Below are positions 25,788 to 35,273 of a stretch of DNA of 56,578 bases, in pieces. Location of the stretch: NCBI GenBank assembly GCA_001874365.1, contig MPDF01000006.1, forward strand, positions 1 through 56,578, given 5' to 3'. The translations under genes and the position numbers were made by a program. The notes below the pieces were generated by a model. That model was given only the letters and a program-made list of their open reading frames with translations. It was not told the DNA's origin and searched no databases. Source of the DNA: Gammaproteobacteria bacterium MedPE (lineage in GTDB: Bacteria; Pseudomonadota; Gammaproteobacteria; Enterobacterales; Psychrobiaceae). Within the stretch, counting starts at the first letter, position 1, and the number at the start of each line of letters is the position of its first letter.

Positions 25788-27416
25788 ATGGACTTTTCTA
25801 AACTAAGCGTTAAATCCCGCCTATTAGCTGGCTTTGGTTTGCCAGCTCTTTTCATGGTAGCTATTGCTATTTACTCCGCCAACAAGATGGCCTCGTTGTC
25901 ATACATGACAGACAGACTTTACAATCATCCGTTTGCTGTGAGTACTTCTGTACTTAAGATTGAAGTGGCAATTACAGCAATGCACCGTTCGATGAAAGAT
26001 ATCGTATTGGCAAAAGGTGACATTCAGCGACGTAATGCGATGTCAGCATTAAATGACGCTGAAAAGAAAATGTATGACCAATTCAATTTATTGAGTGAAC
26101 GATTTTTAGGTGACAAAACAAACATTGATAATGTGAAATCACTGATTGTTCAGTGGAAACCGCTACGCGATAAAGTGATTAAGTTGGTGAGTGAAGGAAA
26201 ACGTCAATCGGCGGCTAATGTCACCAAAAACGAAGGCAAAGAGCATGTCGAAAAAATTTATAAAGGCTTACTCTACCTTGAAGAATTTGCGTTTGAGAAG
26301 GCCGCTGAGTTTGTTGATAACGCACATGAAGAGCTCATTACAACAGAAATAGGTTTTGGTGTTTTCGTCTTTATTACTTTAATTATAGTAACAATTGTGG
26401 GGTTAGTTATTACAAGAGGCATCGTTGTGCCACTTGGTGGGGAGCCAAACCGACTTAGCGAAATTTCCAATGCTATTGCAAAAGGGGATTTAACATCGAC
26501 TTTCAGGGAGTCAAAGCGCTCTGGTATTTATCTGGCAATGGCGCAAATGCAAGCTCGATTAAACGGCCTATTAGGGGATGTATTTAACGCGACACAATCA
26601 CTAGAAACACAGGCACAACAAGTGGCAAAAATATCACAGCAGACAAGCTCGACTATTAATGACGAGCGCCAACAAACAGAACTCGTCGCCTCTGCGATTA
26701 CGCAAATGAGTGCCAATGTTGACCATGTTGTAAATTCTGCGCAGGCTACGGCATCTGCTGCTAAAGAGGTTTCTGATGAAGCGCTAAATGGGCAACATGT
26801 TGTCGCTAAAACAGTTAATTCAATTATGACTATGCAGCAGCAGGTTGAGAGCACCACTGCAAATATTCGTGAACTGGTTAACTACAGCAATAGTATTGGC
26901 GCCGTTGTTGATGTGATCAAAGGTATTTCAGAGCAAACTAATTTGTTAGCGCTTAACGCGGCCATTGAAGCCGCTCGTGCAGGCGAGCAAGGACGAGGTT
27001 TTGCTGTCGTAGCCGATGAAGTAAGGCAGCTTGCGCAACGAACGAATCATTCAACACAAGATATTCAAAATATGATTACTAAGCTTCAAGTCGATGCTGA
27101 AGAGTCTGCTAAGCAGATGGAAACAACATTAGCGCTTGCTGGTGATACATCTGCGAATGCGAAAAATACCGATGAGGTGCTTAATGGCATCATTGTTGGT
27201 ATCAATAAAATTAGCACAATGAATGGCGAGATGGCTGAAGCGATAGCGCAGCAATCTGCAGTGGCAAGTGAAATAGAAATTAGTATCACTAAGATCAGCG
27301 ATATGTCGGTTGAAACGTCATCAGGTGCATCAAATTCGCATAGTGCGAGTCAACAAGTCTTGGAATTGGTGTCGCAGCTAAATACGTCCGTTTCAACCTT
27401 TAAATTAAAAAATTAA
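25788..27416 (+). CDS. Methyl-accepting chemotaxis protein
   Basis: The 542-residue receptor has an N-terminal transmembrane helix (about 10-29) and a periplasmic four-helix-bundle-type domain (about 35-190). A second transmembrane helix is rich in Val, Ile and Thr (about 190-212), followed by a HAMP region. The cytoplasmic signalling domain has the hairpin tip [20 protein letters not shown]. It should control CheA through CheW. No C-terminal CheR-binding pentapeptide is present. The ligand is unknown. It is read separately from hflC because a terminator intervenes. Confidence 0.93.
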   Translation: MDFSKLSVKSRLLAGFGLPALFMVAIAIYSANKMASLSYMTDRLYNHPFAVSTSVLKIEVAITAMHRSMKDIVLAKGDIQRRNAMSALNDAEKKMYDQFNLLSERFLGDKTNIDNVKSLIVQWKPLRDKVIKLVSEGKRQSAANVTKNEGKEHVEKIYKGLLYLEEFAFEKAAEFVDNAHEELITTEIGFGVFVFITLIIVTIVGLVITRGIVVPLGGEPNRLSEISNAIAKGDLTSTFRESKRSGIYLAMAQMQARLNGLLGDVFNATQSLETQAQQVAKISQQTSSTINDERQQTELVASAITQMSANVDHVVNSAQATASAAKEVSDEALNGQHVVAKTVNSIMTMQQQVESTTANIRELVNYSNSIGAVVDVIKGISEQTNLLALNAAIEAARAGEQGRGFAVVADEVRQLAQRTNHSTQDIQNMITKLQVDAEESAKQMETTLALAGDTSANAKNTDEVLNGIIVGINKISTMNGEMAEAIAQQSAVASEIEISITKISDMSVETSSGASNSHSASQQVLELVSQLNTSVSTFKLKN

Positions 27417-27453
27417 TAAAAATTAGCCAGTTAAAAGTTAATCTTAAGCAAGT

Positions 27454-27481
27454 CAATTCAAGGGCTAACTGCCCTTGATTG
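27454..27481 (+). terminator. Possible terminator hairpin after the chemotaxis gene
   Basis: CAATTCAAGGGC and GCCCTTGATTG pair with a one-base bulge around a TAACT loop, 37 bases after the stop. No strong T-tract follows immediately, so termination efficiency is uncertain. Confidence 0.5.
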
Positions 27482-27558
27482 GTGCATATTTTATTAAGCG
27501 GATAAATGTGAACTTATTGCTAGATCTGGCGCAAAAATCTGTTAGAATTCCGCTTTAA

Positions 27559-28875
<1,317 letters not shown>

Positions 28876-28900
28876 TCGCTGATTAAGAAAATGTGTTAAT

Positions 28901-28927
28901 AAAGCCTCGCGACTGCGGGGCTTTTTT
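28901..28927 (+). terminator. Intrinsic terminator of purA
   Basis: AAAGCCTCGC pairs with GCGGGGCTTT (one G-T pair) around a GACT loop, followed by a run of T residues. Confidence 0.9.
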
Positions 28928-29031
28928 GTATCTGAAAATTGCTGTTTCTGATTGTGATTTTTAAGTGACATTTTTTGGACGCACTTCCCGCTAGATTAGC
29001 TTTAGTTTTTTGTTACGAAGTTGTCTATCTC

Positions 29032-29802
29032 ATGAATACCACTAGAAAGCGTCCCATCTCTTGTTTTGTCATTGCCTGTAATGAAGAAGATCGCATTGAG
29101 CGCTGCCTTGCCTCTTTAGCTGGTTGGGTTGATGAACTTATCGTCTTAGATTCTGGTTCGAGCGATAATACGGTATCGATTGCCCAGCAGTATGCAATAG
29201 TGCATCAAACTGATTGGCCGGGCTATGGGCCACAGCGTAACCGTGCACTTGCGCTTTGTCAGCACGATTGGGTGCTAAATATTGATGCCGATGAGGTGAT
29301 GTCCGATGACCTTAAAGATGAGATTGATGACGTATTATCTAAACCTGATTTAACAGCCAATTTTATTCAGTTTAAATGGCGTACCTACTTTTTTGGCAAG
29401 CCACTTAAATTTGGCCGTTATTCATCGCCTCAGGGCAAGTTATTTCTCAAAAACGGCGCATCATTTAAGAACCGCCAAGTTCACGAGACGCTACTACTTC
29501 CCAATAAAAAAACGCTAACGCTTCATCACGGCCTTGCTCATTACAGTTGGCGCGATTATCAGCATGTCCAAGAAAAACACCTTAAATATGCGTGCCTATT
29601 AGCACAAGAAAAGTTTGATAATGGGAAAACGTCGTCGGTAGCTTATGCCTGCTTGCGTTTTTTTACGGACTTTTTCCAACAATATCTATTTCGTCTTGGC
29701 TGCCTTGATGGCTGGCGAGGATTTCTGATGGCTATCGTTATTGGCCAATATGCTTTTCACAAGTATACCGCGCTCGCCGAACTGACAAACAGAGGAGAAT
29801 AA
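29032..29802 (+). CDS. Glycosyltransferase family 2, WaaE/KdtX-like
   Basis: The 256-residue GT-A enzyme is read from ATG 29032; a TTG reading 19 codons longer is less convincing. It shows ISCFVIACNEEDRIERCL, the nucleotide-sugar block LIVLDSGSSDNT and the metal-binding LNIDADEVM. These are typical of WaaE-type LPS core glucosyltransferases. It probably acts at the cytoplasmic face of the inner membrane. The next gene is a related enzyme that starts directly at its stop codon, so the two are coupled. The sugar and acceptor are unknown. Confidence 0.88.
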   Translation: MNTTRKRPISCFVIACNEEDRIERCLASLAGWVDELIVLDSGSSDNTVSIAQQYAIVHQTDWPGYGPQRNRALALCQHDWVLNIDADEVMSDDLKDEIDDVLSKPDLTANFIQFKWRTYFFGKPLKFGRYSSPQGKLFLKNGASFKNRQVHETLLLPNKKTLTLHHGLAHYSWRDYQHVQEKHLKYACLLAQEKFDNGKTSSVAYACLRFFTDFFQQYLFRLGCLDGWRGFLMAIVIGQYAFHKYTALAELTNRGE

Positions 29803-30573
29803 ATGATGTCGCGACACATACCCGTTAGTGCATTTGTCATTACTAAAAACGAAGAAGCGCATATTACGCAGGTGCTCACTGCACTAAGCTGCTTCGATGA
29901 AGTGATAGTGGTGGACTCTGGTAGTTCAGATAGTACTGTCAAACTTGCAAAGCAGGCTGGTGCGACGGTGATCCATCAAGACTGGCTTGGTTATGCTAAG
30001 CAAAAAAACTTTGCGATGGAGCAATGTCGCAATACATGGCTGATCAATATCGATGGCGACGAGGTGCTAAGTACGCAGAATATTGATGAAATTACGACCA
30101 TTATTAATAACGATAAGGCAGATGCTATTCGGCTGTATTTCGACGACTTATTGTGGGGGGAATCGATGGCTAGTAGCTCTCGAAAACGTTCGATTATTCG
30201 TGTTTTTAAGCGAACTCATGCCAAGTATCCTATCGAAAGATTGGTGCATGAAAACTTGGTATTGAAGAAAGGAGTACGGATCTCATCCATTAAGTCTTTG
30301 GTCACTCATTACGGTTATGACTCAACTGAAGTGTTAACTCACAAGTTTAATCGTTATTCATCCCTCAAGGCGCAAGAAAAGTTTAATAAGACCCAATCGC
30401 CTTCTTCTGCCAAGTTATTACTGGTTTATCCGCTGACTTTCGTCAAGGTTTATCTGTTTAGAAAGATGTTCTTATCGGGTATTCGCGGTGTGATTGTGGC
30501 GCACCTTGAAGCAACTTATGCCTTTTTAAAAGAGGCCAAGTTGTTTGAACTAACTCATAGCAACGAACGGTAG
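29803..30573 (+). CDS. Glycosyltransferase family 2, WaaE/KdtX-like (second copy)
   Basis: This 256-residue GT-A protein has the same architecture and exact length as its upstream neighbour: SAFVITKNEEAHITQVL, VIVVDSGSSDST and WLINIDGDEVL. The moderate residue identity points to an old tandem duplication with divergence. Its ATG abuts the TAA of the upstream gene, and GGAGAA lies inside the end of that gene. Together with the following GT4 gene it suggests stepwise addition of several residues to LPS core or a surface polysaccharide. Confidence 0.88.
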   Translation: MMSRHIPVSAFVITKNEEAHITQVLTALSCFDEVIVVDSGSSDSTVKLAKQAGATVIHQDWLGYAKQKNFAMEQCRNTWLINIDGDEVLSTQNIDEITTIINNDKADAIRLYFDDLLWGESMASSSRKRSIIRVFKRTHAKYPIERLVHENLVLKKGVRISSIKSLVTHYGYDSTEVLTHKFNRYSSLKAQEKFNKTQSPSSAKLLLVYPLTFVKVYLFRKMFLSGIRGVIVAHLEATYAFLKEAKLFELTHSNER

Positions 30574-30581
30574 GTTTAGAT

Positions 30582-31556
30582 ATGAAAATACTACATGTAT
30601 TACTCAGTAAAATATCGCTACCGCCACAAGGCTATGGCGGCACTGAACGAGTTGTGTGGGCTTTAGCCAAGGCGCAACAACAAGCGGGACATGAAGTACG
30701 ATTTTTATGGGGTAAAGCGCCTAACTTGCCAAGTAACGCAAAGGTAGCTGACAAACGCCTGCCTTTGGCGACGCAAATTGATGATTGGCCCGATATAGTC
30801 CATTTCCATTGTCCTTTTTCTGGTGAATTACACAAGCCGTACATTAGTACCGAACACGGCAACGCCCGTGATGTTCGCACATATGATATGAATACGGTGT
30901 TTTTAAGTCAGCGTCACGCTCTGAATCATCACGCTGATTGTTTTGTTTATAATGGATTAGACTGGAGTGAATACGGAGCGCCTGAACTGACATCACCTAA
31001 TAGCTATTTCCATTTTTTAGGTAAGGCTAATTGGCCGCTAAAAAATTTACGTGGTGCTATCGATCTTGCGCGTGCCTCGGACATTGAGTTGTCAGTACTT
31101 GGCGGAAGACGTTTAAATTTCTCTAAAAAATTCTATTGCTATTTTGATCGTAAAGTGAAATTTAAAGGCATGATTGGTGGTGATAAAAAACATCAGCTTA
31201 TCAGGAAATCTCAAGGGTTAATCTTTCCGGTACGGTGGCATGAGCCTTTTGGTTTAGCGGTTATTGAATCATTATTTCTTGGTACACCTGTTTTATCAAG
31301 TCCCTATGGTGCTTTGCCAGAACTTATAACATTGCCCGAAATCGGTATTTTGTCGACTGATTCACAGCAGTTAATTGATGCAATTAGGAACATTACGCAA
31401 TTTAAGCGCAGAGTCTGCCATGAGTATGCAAAAGAAACGTTTAATCATAATCTAATGGCAAAAGGATATGACGACTGCTATCAAAAGGTGCTAGATGGCC
31501 AGGCATTAAACTCTGCAAAACCATATAACACTCATAATTTGCATCAAATATTGTAA
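30582..31556 (+). CDS. Glycosyltransferase family 4 (GT-B)
   Basis: The 324-residue protein has the N-terminal GT-B start MKILHVLLSKISLPPQGYGG-TER and the GT4 donor-binding motif HEPFGLAVIESLFLGTPVLS followed by GALPELI. The conserved Glu-x7-Glu is present in EPFGLAVIE. It lies eight bases after the second GT2 gene. The C-terminal region is shorter than in many GT4 enzymes. Donor and acceptor are unknown; surface glycan synthesis is inferred from the operon. Confidence 0.86.
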   Translation: MKILHVLLSKISLPPQGYGGTERVVWALAKAQQQAGHEVRFLWGKAPNLPSNAKVADKRLPLATQIDDWPDIVHFHCPFSGELHKPYISTEHGNARDVRTYDMNTVFLSQRHALNHHADCFVYNGLDWSEYGAPELTSPNSYFHFLGKANWPLKNLRGAIDLARASDIELSVLGGRRLNFSKKFYCYFDRKVKFKGMIGGDKKHQLIRKSQGLIFPVRWHEPFGLAVIESLFLGTPVLSSPYGALPELITLPEIGILSTDSQQLIDAIRNITQFKRRVCHEYAKETFNHNLMAKGYDDCYQKVLDGQALNSAKPYNTHNLHQIL

Positions 31557-31576
31557 AAATATCCGTAAATACAAGG

Positions 31577-31593
31577 TGAAGCGACGCTTTTTT
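31577..31593 (+). terminator. Weak intrinsic terminator after the glycosyltransferase operon
   Basis: A short GAAGC/GCTTT stem with a three-base loop runs into TTTTTT about 20 bases after the GT4 stop. The stem is only four to five pairs. Confidence 0.35.
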
Positions 31594-31617
31594 GTATCTA
31601 TAAGCGCTAGCTCTTTA

Positions 31618-31725
31618 TCAATCATCCCGCTCACATCCGTCATCCCATTGCGTTACGTTAATATGGTTGATGAAATAAATAATGTCGTTTATTCGTTCAA
31701 TTGATTCTTTCATGTAGTTCAGCAT
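31618..31725 (-). CDS. Candidate 35-residue small protein
   Basis: The minus strand has AGGAG six bases before an ATG at 31725, followed by 35 codons and TGA. The product starts MLNYMKESIERINDIIYFIN and ends with QWDDGCERDD. It is an amphipathic helix-like N-terminus with an acidic tail, rich in Ile, Asn and Asp. It lies downstream of the LysR gene on the same strand, with a 16-bp hairpin just before its ribosome binding site. No family is recognised. The strong ribosome binding site is the main support. Confidence 0.42.
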   Translation of the reverse strand: MLNYMKESIERINDIIYFINHINVTQWDDGCERDD

Positions 31726-31736
31726 GACAAGCTCCT

Positions 31737-31775
31737 AGTGAAATGAGTAAAGCGTCATTGCTTTACTATTTCACT
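31737..31775. repeat. Long inverted repeat (16-bp hairpin)
   Basis: AGTGAAAT-G-AGTAAAGC (31737-31753) pairs with GCTTTACTATTTCACT (31760-31775) with one bulged base and a 6-base loop. It ends one base before the AGGAG of the small ORF on the minus strand. It has no good T-tract, so it looks more like a leader structure or operator than a terminator. Confidence 0.75.
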
Positions 31776-31832
31776 TTAGTCAGTAAGTACCATTGCGACA
31801 AACGAAAAAAATTCACCTAGAGATGAACGTGA

Positions 31833-32711
31833 TTAATTAGCACAAAATGTGTGATTTACCCATTGTGAAAACAACGTCAATTCAGGGCGATTATTAAGGT
31901 TTTCATGCTGAATTAGAAAGTATCGATCTTTAGTGTCTAGGGCGCAATCAGAGAGAGGCACCAGAGATTTATCATCAAACCAGGCTTGGCTGATGGGCAG
32001 AGGGATAAGGGCGACGCCCATGCCTTGTTGAGCTGCTCGTGCAATGCCATACATGCTATCGAGTTGAATAATTTGTTGAGGATCGAAATCGTCGATATTG
32101 GCCAGTTCAGCCCATTGATGCCAAGCCCATGGCCGGCTGCGATGCAAGATCAGAGGAAACTGATTAAGGGATTGTGTCGAGTGATTAAATTGTTCAAACA
32201 CCTGTGGATTACAAGCGGGGATATAACGCATCGGAAATAATTCATTTACAATGCTGGCATTAGGTTGGCCGCTCGATAATACGATGGATAAATCCGCCAA
32301 GGGCGATGCTTGCTCGCCAACACTCATCATTTCAAGTTGTAAATTAATCTCCGGATATTTCTCTGACCATTGTTTTAATTTGGGAATAAATAATTCACTG
32401 GCGAAAAACTCAGGCAATGCAATGACAATGGTTTTGTTGGATGTACACTGTGTGAATTCACTGATGGTCGATTCAAGCTCATGGATTATCGGTGATACTG
32501 ATTGGTAAAACTGTTTCCCCATAGCACTTAAGGTGATAGACCGAGTACCACGGATAAATAGCTCGGTGCCTAGTTGTTCTTCCAGTTGTTTGATTTGATG
32601 GCTTACCGCTGACGGCGTGAGATAAAGCTGAGATGCGGCGTGTTTAAAGCTAAGACATTTAGCAGCAACACAAAAGGAACGCAAGCCCCTGATAGGCGTT
32701 TGAATAGACAT
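31833..32711 (-). CDS. LysR family transcriptional regulator (GcvA-like)
   Basis: The 292-residue protein has the LysR helix-turn-helix near residues 19-38 (SFKHAASQLYLTPSAVSHQI) and the following LEEQLGTELF. A periplasmic-binding-protein-like effector domain follows. The N-terminal PIRGLRSFCVAAKCLSFKHAA resembles GcvA/AmpR-type regulators. No divergently transcribed target gene is adjacent, since the next gene upstream is a convergent-side GNAT 390 bases away. Its own upstream region has unusual palindromes. Effector and targets are unknown. Confidence 0.9.
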   Translation of the reverse strand: MSIQTPIRGLRSFCVAAKCLSFKHAASQLYLTPSAVSHQIKQLEEQLGTELFIRGTRSITLSAMGKQFYQSVSPIIHELESTISEFTQCTSNKTIVIALPEFFASELFIPKLKQWSEKYPEINLQLEMMSVGEQASPLADLSIVLSSGQPNASIVNELFPMRYIPACNPQVFEQFNHSTQSLNQFPLILHRSRPWAWHQWAELANIDDFDPQQIIQLDSMYGIARAAQQGMGVALIPLPISQAWFDDKSLVPLSDCALDTKDRYFLIQHENLNNRPELTLFSQWVNHTFCAN

Positions 32712-32746
32712 AGAATGGTCTTAATTAATAATAACAACCTGAACGT

Positions 32747-32762
32747 AGCAAAGGATATTCCA
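32747..32762 (-). promoter_or_regulatory. Sigma-54-like promoter element upstream of LysR
   Basis: On the minus strand TGGAATATCCTTTGCT has GG and GC separated by ten bases, as required for -24/-12 promoters, and a good TTGCT at -12. The -24 side has TGG but not the full TGGCAC. It would start about 24 bases before the LysR ATG. Confidence 0.35.
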
Positions 32763-32814
32763 TTATTTAAGTAGTTGATTATTATATTTTTTGTTTTTAT
32801 TGGTAGTTGGTTGT

Positions 32815-32840
32815 TGCACTTTATTGGTGCAGGTGCACCA
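32815..32840. promoter_or_regulatory. Cluster of NtrC-like half-sites
   Basis: TGCACTTTATTGGTGCA (32815-32831) resembles the NtrC consensus TGCACCA-N3-TGGTGCA. It overlaps TGGTGCA-GG-TGCACCA (32825-32840), a perfect 7-bp inverted repeat. Three half-sites in 26 bp imply cooperative binding of a dimeric regulator. NtrC is the closest known match; another palindrome-binding factor is possible. Confidence 0.5.
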
Positions 32841-33098
32841 TGTTTAGAGCGCTTATACTAAATAGGCAAAGTAATGGATAGGTGAAAAAAAAACACCGAA
32901 TAAACGGTGCCTTAAATGGAGCAAAAATAAGAAGCCAAGTTGGCTTTCCCAATGGGAGTCTAAGTGTCTAAAAGAAACTTTGGGGAATCTTTAAAACAAG
33001 TTCATCATAGGTTGATGTCGCGTTGACGGCAAACGAGTTAAATTAACTCATAGGTGAGAAAAATTGTTTCATGCGCCCGCAATCAGTGTAATTATTAA

Positions 33099-33530
33099 CT
33101 ACAGTAATTTTCTGAGATAGTAATTAGTTTCGCCAATGGGGTAATCTTCAAGCTCTGCGTAGACTTCGTAGCCTTGTTTTTTATAAAAGTCTAATGCTTG
33201 AAAGCTACCTGTTTCTAGTTTGATATGGGTAATACCTTCACCAATGGCAAATTGTTCCATTTTTTGCATTAATTGAGTGGCTAAATCATTACCGCGATAT
33301 TGCTCATCGACCCAAAGCATTTCGATAGAACACCAGCCCCAACTGATATAACCAAAAATACCGCCTGCAATTGAACCGTCAAGATGACGGATCATACTGG
33401 CTACAGGGCGTTTTTCATTTCGCCATAGTTGAGAAATGTTATAAGCACGCAGGCCAGCTAATAAATCTTCAACATCTTGTTGTTGCGGAGTAAGTATAGG
33501 TTCAATGATTAAATCTTCGATATTGCTCAT
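33099..33530 (-). CDS. GNAT family N-acetyltransferase
   Basis: The 143-residue protein has a GNAT fold, with IEMLWVDEQYRGNDLATQLM containing the acetyl-CoA pyrophosphate-binding Q/RxxGxG/A-like loop (QYRGNDLA), and the C-terminal ALDFYKKQGYEVYAEL. The substrate is not predictable. It is divergent from idi with about 65 bases between the two start codons. Confidence 0.87.
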   Translation of the reverse strand: MSNIEDLIIEPILTPQQQDVEDLLAGLRAYNISQLWRNEKRPVASMIRHLDGSIAGGIFGYISWGWCSIEMLWVDEQYRGNDLATQLMQKMEQFAIGEGITHIKLETGSFQALDFYKKQGYEVYAELEDYPIGETNYYLRKLL

Positions 33531-33596
33531 TATTAACGAGATCTCTTGTTATTTTTTTAGTGTATACTACGCGCGTTTTTAATGAAGAGAAATACC

Positions 33597-34133
33597 ATGC
33601 ACCGTAATAGTGTCGTTTTGGTTGATGAAAACGATCAAGAAATTGGTCGTGAAGAAAAACTACTAGCTCACCAACAGGGACTGTTACACCGCGCATTTTC
33701 AGTATTTATTACTCGCCAGCATGAGGGCGTGACACAACTGTTATTGCAACAGCGTGCGGCCTGTAAATATCATGGTGCTTTACTGTGGAGCAATAGTTGT
33801 TGTTCTCACCCACAACCTAATGAAGATGTACAGTCTTCGGCGTTAGCACGTGTTGTTGAAGAACTTGGTATTCATTTAAAAAAAATAACTTGGGTGGGTA
33901 GTCACACTTATAAAGCGGTAATGCCAAATCTGCTAATCGAACACGAATATGATCACTTATTTGTGGCACAAGAAAATCCCGCATTAAATCATTTTAACCC
34001 CCAAGAGGTCGAAGCATTAAAATGGCAATCTGTCGCTGATATCGAGCGAGATCTTAAGCTAACGCCGGAGCTGTTTACGCCGTGGTTTGCACCGACTTTC
34101 CATAAAGTAAAATCAGCGCTGACAAGTCATTAA
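33597..34133 (+). CDS. idi: Isopentenyl-diphosphate delta-isomerase, type I
   Basis: The 178-residue reading from ATG 33597 has GAAGAG about eight bases upstream; a second in-frame ATG at 33582 would add five residues. The catalytic Cys lies in WSNSCCSHP and the catalytic Glu in IEHEYDHLF, with a Nudix-like fold and GREEKLLAHQQGLLHRAFS near the N-terminus. It interconverts IPP and DMAPP for isoprenoid and quinone synthesis. Type I Idi is dispensable in bacteria with the MEP route and is patchily distributed. Confidence 0.95.
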   Translation: MHRNSVVLVDENDQEIGREEKLLAHQQGLLHRAFSVFITRQHEGVTQLLLQQRAACKYHGALLWSNSCCSHPQPNEDVQSSALARVVEELGIHLKKITWVGSHTYKAVMPNLLIEHEYDHLFVAQENPALNHFNPQEVEALKWQSVADIERDLKLTPELFTPWFAPTFHKVKSALTSH

Positions 34134-34196
34134 TTACTTGTTTTTAAGGGCTTGGTAATCGACACTGATGTTATCACTTTTTTACTGTAATTAATC

Positions 34197-34685
34197 ATGA
34201 TAACGCTTAGAGAATTTATCGCAGATGATGCGCCGCTATTAGTTCACTATCTAAATAACAGTGACGTGACTCAATATATTACCGCGGCGATTGCCTCGCC
34301 TTATACGTTGGCTGATGCCAACGATTGGCTTAGTTTTAGTGACAATAATCCATTCATTAAAGCGGTTGAATACAACGGTAAATTTGTGGGATGTATTTCT
34401 GCAACCGTCGGTAACTTTGAATACGGTCATAGCGCTGAACTTGGCTACTGGCTAGGGCAAGAGCACTGGCAACAAGGCATCGGCACCCAAGCAGTAAAAC
34501 GGTTTATCGATTACCTCCAACAATCAACGCAACTGTCTCGCCTTTACGTTTCTGTTGTTACTGACAATTCACGTTCTATCTCTGTGCTAAAGAAAAATGA
34601 GTTCCAGCTCGAGGGAACACTAAAACACGCATCATATAAAAACGGTGTGCTTTACGATGAACACATTTATGGTAAATTAATCTAA
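34197..34685 (+). CDS. GNAT family N-acetyltransferase (RimJ/RimL-like)
   Basis: The 162-residue protein has the RimJ/RimL-type layout: ITLREFIADDAPLLVHYLN at the N-terminus, ELGYWLGQEHWQQGIGTQAV as the acetyl-CoA site, and VTDNSRSISVLKKNEFQLEG near the end. Family members acetylate protein N-termini or small amines. It overlaps the end of the convergent methyltransferase gene by nine bases. Confidence 0.9.
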   Translation: MITLREFIADDAPLLVHYLNNSDVTQYITAAIASPYTLADANDWLSFSDNNPFIKAVEYNGKFVGCISATVGNFEYGHSAELGYWLGQEHWQQGIGTQAVKRFIDYLQQSTQLSRLYVSVVTDNSRSISVLKKNEFQLEGTLKHASYKNGVLYDEHIYGKLI

Positions 34686-35198
34686 TTTACGACCGATAAA
34701 CTGACCAATATAAGCCTGTTGTTGTTCATCAAATCCTTGCTCGTCGTAAAGGCATTCAAACTTATTAAAGTGTTGTAATAGCTCATTATCGTTTAATAGA
34801 AAGTCTGGGTTTCTCGGGCGACCAATGGTTGCTTGCTGATGAGTAAAGGTTTCATAAACGATCACACCGCCGCTTTTCAATGCCCCGATAATTGATGACA
34901 TTAAAGGCCGATGTAAATAACGAAATACGAGAATTACGTCAAATGTATTGGTGGGCAGCTCAAATGGCGGCGTTGTTTCTAAATCAACGCACATAAACTG
35001 ACCGCAGCTATCTTGTTGTTTAATGGCTGCCAACGACTGTTCGTTTCTATCAAGATAGGTGATGTTATATCCCAGTGATGCAAGATAACAACCGTTGCGA
35101 CCGCCACCACAGGCGAGATCTAAGATGTCGGCGTCAGGCTTTAAATAAGGAAGAGCATGTTGAAGTAAGGCGGCAGAGTTGTCAGTAATAGGTAGCAT
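34677..35198 (-). CDS. Class I SAM-dependent methyltransferase (TehB-like)
   Basis: The 173-residue protein has the SAM motif I ILDLACGGGRNGCYLASLGY, the acidic motif II YLDRNE and a motif IV block DVILVFRYLHRP. Length and motifs resemble TehB-type methyltransferases that act on small or xenobiotic acceptors, but the substrate cannot be determined. It is a single gene, convergent with the GNAT gene. Confidence 0.87.
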   Translation of the reverse strand: MLPITDNSAALLQHALPYLKPDADILDLACGGGRNGCYLASLGYNITYLDRNEQSLAAIKQQDSCGQFMCVDLETTPPFELPTNTFDVILVFRYLHRPLMSSIIGALKSGGVIVYETFTHQQATIGRPRNPDFLLNDNELLQHFNKFECLYDEQGFDEQQQAYIGQFIGRKLD

Positions 35199-35273
35199 TT
35201 AAAATTCGATGTTTATTCGCTAAGTTTGCGTGTTAGCATACCCGACACTAAAACAGAAGGCGATGAAAACGTA

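Larger units (their letters stand above)
32712..33098. other. 387-bp non-coding region with operator-like palindromes and small hairpins
   Basis: No open frame of note was found on either strand. From left to right it holds a sigma-54-like element for the minus strand and a cluster of TGCAC/TGGTGCA half-sites. A TATACT -10-like hexamer on the plus strand follows (32854-32859), then three short hairpins: CACCG/CGGTG (32894-32909), AAGCCA/TGGCTT (32932-32946) and TCCC/GGGA (32947-32957). The hairpins suggest a structured RNA but no terminator was seen. Confidence 0.5.
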
